This document shows positions 8,566 to 17,695 of a DNA stretch of 22,060 nucleotides, piece after piece. The notes under the pieces are model-generated. The model had not been told where the DNA came from. It searched no databases and saw only the letters and a program-made list of their open reading frames with translations. Source of the stretch: Chara braunii (taxonomy: Eukaryota > Streptophyta > Charophyceae > Charales > Characeae). The translations under genes and the position numbers were made by a program. How positions within the stretch are numbered: the first letter of the stretch is position 1; the number at the start of each line of letters is the position of its first letter. The stretch is from assembly GCA_003427395.1 (NCBI GenBank), contig BFEA01000199.1, forward strand, positions 873,739 to 895,798, given 5' to 3'.

Positions 8566-8929
8566 GTCCCACGGCCATCATGGGCCTGGAACGATGTGCC
8601 GCCAGATCCTATCTCACCATCTCCATAACAAGACCGCTGCAGGGCACTGTAGGAAAATGTGCTCAATCGTCTCAGGGCGTTTTTTTTCGGGGAAGTTTTG
8701 GCGGCGGAAGCGCCCTTCCTTGCTGTTCGAGTTGTGTATGATCCATCAGCCAGTCATTGGTCGGTAGGCAGCGATGAGTGATTTGCCATTGAAGAGCGGA
8801 GATTTTCGCTGGCCTGTTCTGATACTCGCTGAACCATTGGATAGGTTTGAGTGTGCTTCTATCTACATTTAGATGGCGCTGCCATCTGTCCGCCACCACA
8901 TCTTTTAGCCCACGCTTGGGTCTGAGCAT
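8566..8929 (-). pseudogene. LINE ORF2 fragment: zinc-knuckle-like RT tail
   Basis: The first part (8929-8672) reads ISALQWQITHRCLPTNDWL, the conserved leader of the RT-associated zinc-binding region. At an A8 run (T8 at 8680-8687 on the plus strand) the frame slips. In the shifted frame it reads ETIEHIFLQCPAAVLLWRW, keeping the His and second Cys of the knuckle. An in-frame TGA at 8613-8615 and another at 8578-8580 follow. The homopolymer slip is either an old indel or a sequencing error. The stops argue for true decay. Confidence 0.82.
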
Positions 8930-9284
8930 TCGGTAGACGGACTTCGTTTTTAGGGTGGCTAAATGGACTGTTCCCCCCCCCCCCCCCCCGTCCCCGCCCT
9001 ACCCTGCCTTTCCACGACCATTGCCATTCTTGGGGATCAAGGGGGAGATTCTCGATTGGGCTCATTGGACGATACACTCTCCAACCACCTTTCCCTTCTT
9101 CGATCACCCGGATGCGATAAACTTCTGATTTTTCTTTCCAGATGAAGGGTTGTCTGCTTTCTTGCAGCCGCCCTGTTTCTGTGATAGCATAGCATTCAAT
9201 TAGGACTTGTGCTTGGTCCACTGTGTGTACCCGGCCTATTTGTGATTTGTGGCCCGGTAGCTCCACCCAATCGTTTTCTTCCAA
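8859..9284 (-). pseudogene. LINE ORF2 fragment: linker
   Basis: A continuation of the same ORF2 after a frame break between 9284 and 9312. Reading VELPGHKSQIGRVHTVDQ and a basic, tryptophan-rich segment, it carries no catalytic motif. The sense frame is lost near the C-run at about 8970-8989 (G-run on the coding strand), after which the homologous sequence continues in the frame of 8672-8929. Confidence 0.7.
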
Positions 9285-9311
9285 CGTTGGGCATTTCTTA
9301 AGTCTGGTGTA

Positions 9312-10016
9312 TCATTGAATGGGGAAGCTTTCAATGAGTTCTTCCATTGTGGACTCGAGTGAGTGGCAGTAACGCAGGCATCTTTTCATTCTTGCTGCAC
9401 TTTTCCATTCTCCACTTTCCTCATCCCAAAGGTCCCCCACCCTGAGTACCCCATGTTTCACCCAGTTTTTCCATGGGGAGTCTGAACTGTTCCTTACCTG
9501 GCCAAGAGAATCTGTGATTAATATATTGCTGAACAGTGGTTGCCTGATTATCTTTTCCCATCTGTCTGGGGCGGGGCGGTCGGGAAGTGGGAGCTTCCTC
9601 CACGTGTGCAGGAGACGTATCCAATGTTCCTCTGGCGGGTCCCCATTCGAGTATTTCCTGGGGAGTCTCCAGTATCTGTCCTCGAGCCATATTAGGGGGT
9701 CAATTTCTGGTGGGGTTTCCGGAGCCAGGGCCGCGATTTGTGTCAGTGCCAGGGGAACCCAGGGGCAGGAGGTTTCGAAAATAATATGTTGAATCCAGTG
9801 GATGCTCAAGGCCTGAAATTGTGTGGAAGGGTCCACTATTCCAAACCCCCCTCCGATCTTGGGCTGAACAACAGAGTCCCATGCCACACGACTGATGGCA
9901 TGGGTATTACTACTATCCCCTCTCCATAGGAAGGTCGCCAGCTGTTGCTTGAGCGTCTTAAGCCCCGCCTTACTCATGGGCCAAAGGATGGCTCTATACC
10001 AGAGGGTGGCCAACAA
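9312..10016 (-). pseudogene. LINE ORF2 fragment: region after the RT palm
   Basis: The 234-codon frame starts mid-protein and its homologous sense continues upstream to about 10035. Typical LINE ORF2 features appear in order: LWYRAILWPMSKAGL, then FLWRGD, then ISRVAWDSVVQPKIGGGFGI (the conserved W...PK..GG.G block after the reverse-transcriptase core), then a long tryptophan-rich linker. In intact elements this part follows the polymerase active site and precedes the C-terminal zinc-knuckle-like motif. It ends at a stop near 9312. The next fragment continues in another frame. It encodes only part of a retrotransposon protein and is surely non-functional. Confidence 0.88.
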
Positions 10017-10035
10017 CCCTACAACCCTATTCTTT

Positions 10036-10310
10036 TTTTTTTCTTCTCAAAACAAAAAAGCAAACGATAGAAATTATTAGAAAGACAAAAAAAAAAAAAA
10101 AACTATGGTAAAATTTTTTGTTTTCAATTTTATTTCAACCTTGTTTTAGTGAACTTGTGCTCCATGTATTTTTTTTTTCAGTTGTCAACTTGTCATGTGG
10201 TTTGTGAAGTAAACAAAAAAAACAAACAGGAAAAAAGAAGGCTGTTCACAGGCCTGGTCCCGTTGGATTTGGGGCCCTGTGTGTGTGGGGGCGGGGGCGG
10301 GGGGGAGCAC
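10036..10310. repeat. A/T homopolymer-rich stretch
   Basis: Multiple A and T runs (for example As at about 10087-10101 and Ts at about 10171-10179) with G-rich sequence at about 10276-10303. A 210-codon frame that continues across the assembly gap is driven by low complexity and by Ns. Confidence 0.7.
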
Positions 10311-10311
10311 G

Positions 10312-10377
10312 ACCTTTTTCTGTTGCTGCTTCAGATAAATGTCCGCATTTATCTGAAACAGCAACACAAAGAGGTGT
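10312..10377. repeat. Long hairpin (foldback)
   Basis: The arm 10321-10341 pairs with 10346-10366 in 20 of 21 positions around the 4-nt loop TCCG. A weaker extension of pairing reaches 10312 and 10377. It is sequence-specific, contains GATAAATG/CATTTATC next to the loop, and lies just upstream of the GA tract. It could be a foldback element remnant. The loop is too short for a typical plant microRNA precursor. Confidence 0.85.
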
Positions 10378-10403
10378 TCCTGTTGTGTTGTCTTCAGCAG
10401 AGC

Positions 10404-10405
<2 letters not shown>

Positions 10406-10474
<69 letters not shown>

Positions 10475-10499
10475 NNNNNNNNNNNNNNNNNNNNNNNNN

Positions 10500-10570
<71 letters not shown>
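10406..10570. repeat. (GA)n microsatellite with assembly gap
   Basis: An almost pure GA run is interrupted by exactly 25 Ns at 10475-10499. The gap sits inside the repeat, so the true length is unknown. Frames crossing it are artefacts. Confidence 0.97.
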
Positions 10571-10571
<1 letters not shown>

Positions 10572-10720
10572 CTTCTTCTTCTTCTTCTTCCTCCCTTCTT
10601 CTTCTTCTCTCTTGTTTTCTTCTTCTTCTTCTTCCACAGTTGGTTCACCACGCAGCTTGTTTTTTTTTTTTTTTACTTCTTGTTCTTCTTATTGTTGTTC
10701 TTCTTCTTACTCGTCTACAA
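10571..10720. repeat. (TTC)n and poly-T low-complexity tract
   Basis: TTC trinucleotides, T-runs (for example 10660-10673) and mixed pyrimidines follow the GA tract directly. Confidence 0.9.
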
Positions 10721-10790
10721 TTTGTTCGCCGCGTGGCTGCAAGCCGTGCATTTTTTTCTGTACATACTTTTATGTAGTTAGTTTTCTTTG

Positions 10791-10980
10791 GTACATATTC
10801 GTAGGCACTTGCTTCGGATGGATGCATTTCGTAGTGTCACAGGTTGTTTCTGCTACTTTTGTTCGCAGTGGCACAGGTTGCTTGTGCACATATTCGTGGG
10901 TACTTGGTTTGGATGGATGCATTTCGTATGTAGGATCTCAGTTGTTTGTACTTGGTTTGGTTTGGATTGTGCATTTCGCT
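10791..10980. repeat. Degenerate tandem repeat, about 95-bp spacing
   Basis: ACATATTCGT-GG-ACTTG followed by GGATGGATGCATTTCGTA occurs at 10791-10832 and 10887-10928. A shortened third copy (GTACTTGGTTTGG...GCATTTCG) lies at about 10948-10978. CACAGGTTG lies between the first two copies. Confidence 0.7.
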
Positions 10981-11204
10981 CGCCACTGAGTCGCCAGTTG
11001 TGTGTTGTCTCTCTATTTATTCTTCGCACCTTGTCTTCTCATTGTAAACCCTGGGTCCTTGTGTTGGTTGCAGGTCCGTGTCATGTCCCAATGGTGCACT
11101 CAGTTTATGCATGTTCATATTGTGTGTTTGTGATTGTGTGCCGTTGTGTGTCGTTGTGTGATGCATGTTCATATAGTGCGTGAACGTGTGTAATGCATGT
11201 TCAG

Positions 11205-11206
<2 letters not shown>

Positions 11207-11247
<41 letters not shown>
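11207..11247. repeat. (TG)n microsatellite
   Basis: About 20 TG units. The 120 bp before it contains three copies of ATGCATGTTCA (about 11107, 11161 and 11193) among GTGTG runs. Confidence 0.95.
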
Positions 11248-11249
<2 letters not shown>

Positions 11250-11837
11250 CAAAGAAACATAGCAACCCGTTACACGGGGATCTCTAATATTAACTCGGAA
11301 CTCCAAATATCAACAGACTATGTAGGCAACTTTAGCATAGCGTTTCTTGCTGGAAAAGGGAGTCAGAAAAAGGAAAAGAAGGAAAAAGAAGGAAGAAGAA
11401 AGAAGAAGAAGAATGCGGAGCAGAAAAGAAGAAGGAGAGGGGAGCAATGATGGCAAGGCCATCAGTATTGGAATAGTAGCCAAAGGAGGAGGGGCGGCGC
11501 ATCCCCTAAAGCGCTTTTTGCCGCTTGCGCCGGTCACGGCTCATCAGAGGGTGAAATGCCTCTGGCTCCCAGAAAGGTAAAAGATGGAGACAGTGTAGGG
11601 GTATGGGGAAGTAGAGCACAGGGGCTATACTCACCGCATGCTCCGAGATGTCTGCATTGGGGATGGCATTCCTGACTTGCGCCATCGTTAGTACCTCGAT
11701 GCAGCTGCAAGCGGTCGCAGGGGTGTTCCAGATGTTGCAATTGGCGTCTTTGTGATGGTGTGGAGTGAATGGGAAGCTAATTTAGTGTTTTTGTGTGGAG
11801 TGGGGGGCCAGTTCTCCGGGTGGTTGCATTTGGGAAA
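11248..11837. other. Unassigned stretch with a purine-rich core
   Basis: Positions 11352-11440 are nearly all A and G. The remainder has no recognised gene, and frames on either strand lack domains. Confidence 0.55.
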
Positions 11838-12460
11838 TGGTGCGTGGTATGTTGTGTCTGCAGTGGAGGCTTGGTTGGTTGGTTGCTAGTTCCAAGTGGT
11901 GACGTGTCGAGTTCGAGGTGGGGATGTTTGTTGGTCGGGAGCTTGTCTTCACGGGTGGCTATGGCGGACTAGCGTGTTGTGGTCTGGCATGGTGTTCTGT
12001 CCGAGGTGGGCAGGTCTTCTTTGGCAGCGTCGTTTCGTGCTTTGGCATGTTTGTCAGGGGGTGGGCTCGGTGTTTTCATTTAGAGAGGTCCAAAGGATTT
12101 TTTGTCCGTTCAAGAAAAATGCGTGTTTCTCCCTCTTTTTTATAAAAAAAGAAAAATGGAAAACACAGGGGTGGGAGGGGGGGGTATGTGTGCGTTCGGG
12201 TTTTTTAGAAAGGGTTGGATTTTGGTGTATCGGTTATTGGTGTGGAGTTGGGTTTTGTAGGCTGGTGCTGTTTTTTTTTTTAATGTGGGTGTGGGGTTGA
12301 AATCATGGAACCCAGGGTTGGAGGGGTAGAGGGTGATGTGGTCTGTGGCATTCTCAGAACACTGGTTTAGGGGTGTCCTGTTGTGAGTGCATGGGTTTAC
12401 AGGGTTAGGGTTTTGGGGGGTGAGTTCGGGGCCGGTGGGTGGGGCACCAGATACTCTGCG
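11838..12460. repeat. GT-rich tandem duplication, copy 1
   Basis: Direct partner of 12471-13006. Shared blocks include GGTTGGTTGGTTGCTAG, GAGGTGGGGA-GTTT-TTGGTC, CTTGTCTTCACGGG-GGCTAT and TTGGAGGGGTAGAGGGTGAT. The shared 3' end is GGTGGGTGGGGCACCAGATA. This copy is longer because of an insert at about 12110-12300 containing a T11 run. Confidence 0.88.
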
Positions 12461-12694
12461 TATGTGGGTAGTGGCGCGTGGTAGGTTGTGTCTGTAGTGG
12501 CGGTTTCTCGAGGAAGAGGCGTGTCCGTGGTTGGTTGGTTGGTTGCTAGAGCCTAGTGGTAACGCGTCATGTTTGAGGTGGGGACGTTTATTGGTCGGGG
12601 GCTTGTCTTCACGGGCGGCTATTGCGGACTGGTGTGTTGTGGCCTGGCATGGCGTTTTGTCCGAGGTGGCCAGGTCTTCTCTGGCAGCGTTGTT
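12143..12694 (-). other. 184-codon open frame without ATG in the GT-rich block
   Basis: On the minus strand the frame is open from a TGA at 12695-12697 to a TAA at 12140-12142, with no methionine. It is rich in Pro, Thr, Asn and His, with segments such as SGAPPTGPELTPQNP and NATDHITLYPSNP. The second tandem copy keeps the same frame open over the homologous part (about 12857-13012: SGAPPTGPKLTPLNP and NATDHITLYPSNP). By eye the differences include silent and replacement changes in roughly neutral proportions. The strand is A/C-rich, which lowers stop frequency, so this may be chance or a fragment of the element carrying the reverse transcriptase at 13368-14059. No known domain was recognised. 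Confidence 0.25.
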
Positions 12695-13006
12695 TCATGC
12701 TTACGTGTTCTTGTCAGGAGGTGGGCTCGGCACTTGTATTTAGAGAGGTCAAGAAAAAATGCTCGTTTCATGCTTAGGTGTTCTTGTCAGGAGGTGGCCT
12801 CGACGCTTGTATTTAGAGAGGTCAAGAAAAAATGTGTGTTTGTGGAGCGGGTATCATTGAGGGTTGGAGGGGTAGAGGGTGATGTGGTCTGTGGCGTTCG
12901 TGGTATACTGGTTCAGAGGTGTCCTGTTATGTGTGTGTGGGTTTACAAGGTCAGGGTTTAGGGGGGTGAGTTTGGGGCCGGTGGGTGGGGCACCAGATAT
13001 TTTGCG
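12471..13006. repeat. GT-rich tandem duplication, copy 2
   Basis: Same orientation as 11838-12460. It contains its own local duplication of about 70 bp: TTTCATGCTTA-GTGTTCTTG through TTTAGAGAGGTCAAGAAAAA occurs at about 12693-12760 and 12766-12831. It ends in GGGGCACCAGATATTTTGCG like copy 1. Confidence 0.88.
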
Positions 13007-13059
13007 TTTTTATTGCGGGTGTGAGAAAAGTGGGTCTGTGTACCAGCATCAGTTTGTAA

Positions 13060-13179
13060 TACTTTGTATGTTATGTGTATGTATGTGTGTATATANTTAC
13101 AAANTGTGTGTGTGTGTGTGTGTGTTGATTNTNTGTGGTATGTTTGTATATGTGTGNGTANCTGTTTCTGNGTTTTNAT

Positions 13180-13211
<32 letters not shown>

Positions 13212-13260
13212 NTNTNTGTGTNNGTGTGTGTGACNCCNCCNCTATNNCNCGTGATGGGGG
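13060..13260. repeat. TG/T low-complexity tract with many undetermined bases
   Basis: TG and TATG runs, a T30-like run at about 13182-13211, and more than a dozen single Ns between 13096 and 13250. The base calls are unreliable and no coding inference is possible. Confidence 0.9.
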
Positions 13261-13367
13261 GGGTAAGGGGGCACAGGTACGAAGGTAGGACCTGTCCCCC
13301 TTACGGGTTTCAGGTCCCCCATCCGTTCCGATTAAGCTGTTTATAGCATGCACACCTTTGTGGATTT

Positions 13368-14059
13368 TTAGTGATTGTTAGATTGTAATTGTAGGAGTAT
13401 CTGTAGTGTGGTGTTGGGTGGGCTTCTGAAGGGTTGATATTGGTTATGGTATGTAAGTATTTCTTTGGTGAGGTGGAGACATCTATGTTTGGGAAAACCG
13501 TTGTCAACTGACGTGTGGATGGTGTGATTGATTTCTGTAGCAGCATTTTCAGGTGAGGATTCAATGACCATAATTGTTATGATTTGTTGGATGAGTAACT
13601 TTAGAGATTGTTTGGTTGGCCTGTTGGAATCATATTTTAGGTATCTGTTGATGTGGGATTTGAGTTATTCTCTTCTGTTGTATTTGTGTGTGTTGTACGT
13701 TCCATTTGTTATGATTGTTATTTTTGTTGTTGCGTTCAGGAAATTGCAGTCTGCAGGCGCATATGGTGGGGTATTGTCGTATTTGGTTTGGTCGTTGATA
13801 GTGACATATTTGAGCGGGTACAGATAGTAGATGCTTCTTCGTGAGGTGACATTGGGATTCAAGAATTCTTTGATGTGGGGATTATTTAGGGAGTGGAGAT
13901 CATCAAAGCATCTGTAAGTATGTGTGAAGAGTGGGAGTAGGTGTTGGTTGCGTGTGTGGAGGAGTATTTTCATGAATTTGAATTCATATTGGAAGAAATA
14001 TATATTGCACCAGATAATTGGTATCTCAAGGTTGGGGGATATCTTTGTATGGTTTTATA
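13368..14059 (-). pseudogene. Reverse transcriptase fragment with FDD motif, Penelope-like (tentative)
   Basis: A single minus-strand frame spans about 230 codons with one internal TAA at 13665-13667. In order it reads EIPII (possible remnant of the G-I-P motif B), CNIYFFQYEFKFM, then FTHTYRCFDDLHSLNNP. Its FDD (13899-13907) matches the catalytic motif C of reverse transcriptases with a TFRYIDDLLSLNNP-like context. Then come YPLKYVTIND, ADCNFLNATTKI, NGTYNTHKYNRRE, the stop, and DSNRPTKQSLKLLIQQ and NGFPKHRC. This order (motif C, an FLD-like strand, NG-Y-T-KY-KR, SNRP, Q, NGF) resembles Penelope-like and related algal and invertebrate reverse transcriptases as I recall them. Motif A, most of motif B and any GIY-YIG endonuclease are not visible. 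It is a decayed internal fragment. The exact class is uncertain. Confidence 0.6.
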
Positions 14060-14218
14060 TTTCTATGATTCATCCGTGACCTCCTTCATGTCAGGTCCCG
14101 TGTTGTCTCCTTACCTGCTTAGTTTCCATTCTCCCTTCTGTCTCCACCGTCTTTTCCAGTTTTGTTTTGCTGTAGGAAGGAGGTCACAGGCTAGAATGGC
14201 CCCAAAATGGCTCCCTAC

Positions 14219-14408
14219 CAGGCAAAATGCTTGGTCTTTGCATAGCCTTCCCCTTCATTGGCAGCCCCCCTGACCACTGCCCAATTTGGGCAGGGGGCAA
14301 GATGCATCCAGGCAAAATGCTTGGTCTTTGCATAGCCTTTCCCCCCATCGTCAGCCGCCCCCCTACTCCCTGACCACTGCCCAATTAGGGCAGGGGCCAA
14401 CATGCATC
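14219..14408. repeat. Tandem duplication, 90-100 bp unit, two copies
   Basis: GGCAAAATGCTTGGTCTTTG starts at 14221 and again at 14311. Both units continue CATAGCCTT-CCCC, CCCTGACCACTGCCCAATT and GGGCAGGGG-CAA-ATGCATCC. Each contains a near-palindrome CTGCCCAATTTGGGCAG (14277-14293), with TTA replacing TTT in unit 2. It abuts the poly(A) end of LINE copy 2. Confidence 0.88.
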
Positions 14409-14418
14409 CCCCCCCCTC

Positions 14419-16270
14419 TTTTTTTTCCCCAAACTAAACAAGCTCCGATCTATTCTTGGGGAGCTTCACGTGCTGGGAACGGGGCCTAGCGTCCCTTGTA
14501 CAGCAATTACACGAGAGGGTACCGGGGCCATTACCTGGCTTCGGCTACAGGGGGAAGACTTGACGCGAGGGTAGGGACTATCTACTCTTTCTAGTGGGCG
14601 CAGGCCACCGTGCTACACCACACCAGCTCCACCGGGATACCCTGGGGGGTCGACTGTCTAGGCTGTCAGTAGGAAATCAGTTACAGCTAAACAGCTGAGC
14701 CTAGGCAGTCACCTGGCCTACTCCACTAGCTCATCGCCAGAGCATAACTACTGGTCCCCTGATGCCTATGGTTCATGTCGTCTGCAGGGCCATCTGCATA
14801 TGCAGGCCTCCGTAGTTAAGTAATTTGGGTAACCATAGAGCTTCTTGCTTTTGCCTGCAGGTGCCTCTCTTGGACGTGACCATTGCCAGCATCCCAGATC
14901 AGTGAGCTACCGTGTTGTCAACGTATACCAATCCGAGGGTGATTGACTATGAACCGAAGCATCCTCCTGCTGTCCGTCCTTAAACCTCCCTGGCTCCTCT
15001 GAGTGAGACCAGCTAAATCGTATCCTTTCGTTCTCTACTCGGCCAATCTTGCCTGCTCCTAAGGATTTGTGGATGAAGGCATCACAGAGTTACGGTGCTT
15101 TGTCCACGTCACGGTCCATTTCTCTCTTAACCTTCAGCCAGTCAACCCAGTACTCCGCCTCTAGCAGGAGGAGGAGTCCCTCCCATGCTTGCAGCAGCGG
15201 CTGCTGTCCTCTGTCTATAGTCTCAAACCATCTTCTTTTCCATATCTTCCACAACGCCAGGGGTCTGAGCCTCCGAAACAGTCGCCGCTGAAATGTCTCT
15301 GGATACCTTGGGGGAGTGAAGCCCGTAAGGATTACCAGCATTTGGACCGGGAAGGCTAAGCCAGTCACCACCTGCCACAGGGCTGTTACCCTGTCCCAGA
15401 CCTGACAGGCATTTGGGCAATCGACGAGACAGTACAGAATGTCTTCCACAAGTCCTGTTTCACACAAGGCCCAGAGGTCCTCTAGCTGGGATCTGCGCCC
15501 CGGCCTCCTGCGTTTGTTCAGCCACTGTTTGACTGGTAGTGTGAGATACGTGAGAAGCCACTGCATACTTCTGACCCGTGTATTCCTGATCACCAGTACA
15601 TCCCCCCATGGGATGGGCTTCGACCCTGCCGGGCCAGAGCCAATCTGTTCCACCCACCTGTGCTTGATGATATCAGACACATTCACCGCCCTGCGCCTGA
15701 GCCTGTAGCCCAGCCTAGTAGTGTATTGCAGGAGATCGAATCGATGACTGACAATGTCCAGACGTTGCCGTAGCTTCCATCCCCACCCCGCCGGGTCCAC
15801 CTCCAGGTCCTGAATGTCCATGGTGGGGGGAAAGACCGTACGACCTTCATTTTCCACCACCCTGAGTTTACGTGCCAGGAGACTTCTTACCACTACCTGT
15901 CTTTTACTGCTTTTGGCTAATGCGCTCGTCGCCAGCCCAGGGGCTGTGATGTCATGCATGTCAAAGAGGGGCCAGTCCCTGTTTGGTACCGTAAGCGACA
16001 GAAAGGCGAGGACCGTTGTTGGCACCCTATCTGTCGATATAGTGGCCCAGCCCCCTCGCTCCCATGTACAGGGCCTTTTTAGCTTGGCAACCCACTCATC
16101 AGGGATGGAGAGGAGCATCTCATTGACGTTCGCCTGGAGGTTGTGGTACCCTCCCAAGGTTGCTCTCAGCTCCAGTCCTCACTCATAATCCCAGACATGT
16201 TTTATCTGCCAAACTCCCTTCTCCAGCCAGGCTGCCCATCTTGCATCGGACGCTGTTAGGGGCTCCTTCT
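14419..16270 (-). mobile_element. 5'-truncated LINE, copy 2 (different subfamily)
   Basis: A minus-strand remnant with a long ORF2 C-terminal part (15090 to about 16270), a 3' UTR of about 600 bp, a conserved tail and eight As (T-run 14419-14426). The tail holds stem-loop 1 (GCTAGGCCCCGTTCCCAGC, 14472-14490) and stem-loop 2 (AGCTCC/GGAGCT, 14441-14465) but lacks the third stem present in copy 1. The protein shares architecture but little sequence with copy 1, so they are different subfamilies using the same tail design. Reverse-transcriptase palm and endonuclease are absent. No target-site duplication was seen. Confidence 0.82.
15090..16270 (-). pseudogene. LINE ORF2 C-terminal region with zinc-knuckle-like tail
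   Basis: The 355-codon frame begins at 16157, but the same frame carries coding-like sequence further upstream (ASDARWAAWLEKGVWQIKHV) to about 16270, interrupted by one TGA near 16180. The N-terminal 190 residues are the linker after the RT core, including VDPAGWGWKLRQRL. Residues 190-260 are the RT-associated zinc-binding region: VRSMQWLLTYLTLPVKQWL, then Cys232, Cys243, Cys247 and QVWDRV. The His normally found in the VEH-L---C motif reads Asp (VEDILYCLVDC). The C-terminus has LALWKIWKRRWFE and a charged helix ending DVDKAP. This is the best-preserved protein in the window, yet it lacks polymerase residues and has an upstream stop, so it is a relic. Confidence 0.85.
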
Positions 16271-16511
16271 CTTTCTTGTTTTTTCAAAGAGCCTTTTCTG
16301 CTGTTGTTTCATCCATGCGAAGCCTACATGAACGTGGTAGCAAGACTGCCCACATTCATTCTAGAGCAGCACAAATATCTGGGTAGTGCGGCATTACGCT
16401 TACTCAGCATCCCTGTTGCAATCAGAACGACCAAGACACTCCTAGAGAGCCCTCAGGACCACACAAATGGCACAGACACTCATTCCAATGGTCCTATATC
16501 TCAATGTCTCG
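16271..16511. other. Unassigned stretch upstream of LINE copy 2
   Basis: No LINE homology continues here. Frames show nothing recognisable. Confidence 0.5.
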
Positions 16512-16645
16512 AAAACCACCAGTTCGCGTGCAAGGTACGTGCGTGAACTGCCGCTCGTCCCTGGCTGAATTTAACTGGGTGCAGGCAGGCCCATACATCT
16601 CTGAAACAGTTAACCACTGCGCCTTGCTCTTGACTGGTGGTTCAA
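16512..16645. mobile_element. Short inverted-repeat element, 134 bp
   Basis: The left end AAAACCACCAGTTCGCGTGCAAGG and the right end share CCACCAGT and GCAAGG in inverted orientation. Reverse-complemented, the right end runs TTGAACCACCAGTC...GCAAGG. The middle part of the ends is mismatched. The CCACCAGT core links it to the TTAAACCACCAGTAC group. The interior is non-coding. Confidence 0.5.
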
Positions 16646-17530
16646 AATGCAGCACACTGAACTCTGTGCAGTTCCCACACACCCTGCATATGCAGCCTTG
16701 AATGGATGACTGGCTGTAGAGACACGCCCAAAAGAAACAGTTGGAGACTGGGCACTAAGGACTTGTCCTTTGTACAGTGGCCAATTAGGACTTGTCTCTA
16801 GAGTAGCCAATGGTCTCACAAATTCACACCCTATGAAGTAGCTCTGAGTGAGCAACCAGCTGTGGAGACATGATGCCAAAAAAAAAAAAAAAAGAATCCG
16901 AGCAGGATCAATTGACGAATAGCCACTTTTTTTCTTTTACAGACTACAAAACTTGACATAAATGTAATGGCACCTTCCACCTTTTTGTCTTAAATCGTTT
17001 AAACCACCAGTTTGTGTGTGAGGGCCCAGCAAATTTGTGGCTGTGCCCGTGGAGACCCACGTTTAACGTACCGGCCAGCCTCTGGCCAGGATGGATTCCT
17101 ACTGGATGGGAATTCTTTGTTCAGGTGAAAATTGCCTGTTGCAGACTGGAACCCTAGATTGTGTGCAGCCCCAAATAAGGAGCAATATTCCTCGACAATA
17201 CAGCTTCTTGCCCCAGGCTGACATGTACTGCACAGACGGCCCATAATTGGAAAGAGTTGGCAGCGTCAGTGATCACCAGAATCACAATATCCTTTTTTAT
17301 GCTACGTGGTAGACACTCACAAATATCCCCCATCCAAATATGCTCTTCAATAATCGGCACCAATATCAACCAAAGGACCCTTCCGGTCCAAATGACGCCC
17401 TCGAACATTTGGATCACTCCTAGACCGCTCTTGAGCCCCCAGAATATTCTTCAAGTTCCAAACATTTCAGCCACTTATTCCAGGTCAATTAAACCACCAC
17501 TACTTCTCCGGGTTTTCCCAGTCATTTGTC
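16646..17530. other. Unassigned stretch with two isolated element ends
   Basis: Contains TTTAAACCACCAGT at 16998-17011 and TTAAACCACCAC at 17489-17500, both in the same orientation and without visible matching inverted ends nearby. These may be solo or truncated copies of the TIR group. There is an A-run at about 16877-16892. No gene was recognised. Confidence 0.45.
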
Positions 17531-17695
17531 TATGATGCGGTTGCTCATGCCGCGTCTGGCAGGATGTGACGGCCTGCTTGTTTGCAACAAGAACATCCAG
17601 AAAAATGTGTCGCCTGGACGGCCCGTTTTGCTCATGCGGTGTGAGCACCGACGCGTCGTAGAAAAATGGCTGGGAAAAGTACTGGTCGCTTAGCA
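17531..17695. repeat. Diverged copy of the 20960-21150 foldback element
   Basis: Shares CATGCCGCGT, GGCAGGATGTGACGG, CCGTTTTGC and the closing block GAAAAATGGCTGGGAAA-GTACTG-TC with 20960-21150 in the same order. Its own arms no longer pair well. It contains a small perfect hairpin, CTTGTTTGCAACAAG. Confidence 0.5.

Larger units (their letters stand above)
7512..10035 (-). mobile_element. 5'-truncated non-LTR retrotransposon (LINE), copy 1
   Basis: A minus-strand remnant runs from the post-palm region of ORF2, through a zinc-knuckle-like reverse-transcriptase tail, to a structured 3' UTR and 17 As (T-run 7512-7528). The endonuclease and catalytic palm of the reverse transcriptase are missing. 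Coding homology stops at about 10035, against a T-rich tract at 10032-10042. The tail has stem-loop 1 (7661-7679), a second stem-loop 1 copy (7732-7750), stem-loop 2 (GCTCC/GGAGC, 7632-7653) and a third stem (7582-7590 with 7599-7607) with CTCTTA in its loop. No clear target-site duplication was found. Several frameshifts and stops make it a dead copy. Confidence 0.88.

Noticed and set aside
10312-10377. MicroRNA precursor
   Set aside because: A 4-nt loop directly on a short near-perfect stem leaves no normal plant precursor structure. A foldback remnant is simpler.
10149-10781. Frames of 150-210 codons across the GA tract on both strands
   Set aside because: They run through GA/CT repeats and the 25-N gap. 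Open frames are expected in all phases of such repeats.
11896-12300. 134-codon plus-strand frame in the GT-rich block
   Set aside because: Composition is Trp, Gly, Cys and Val-rich from GT-rich DNA. The tandem copy does not preserve it as well as the minus-strand frame, and no domain is visible.
13665-13667. Stop-codon reassignment (TAA read through in the RT frame; TGA in the LINE frames)
   Set aside because: Different stop codons interrupt different dead elements that also carry frameshifts. Ordinary decay explains all of them.
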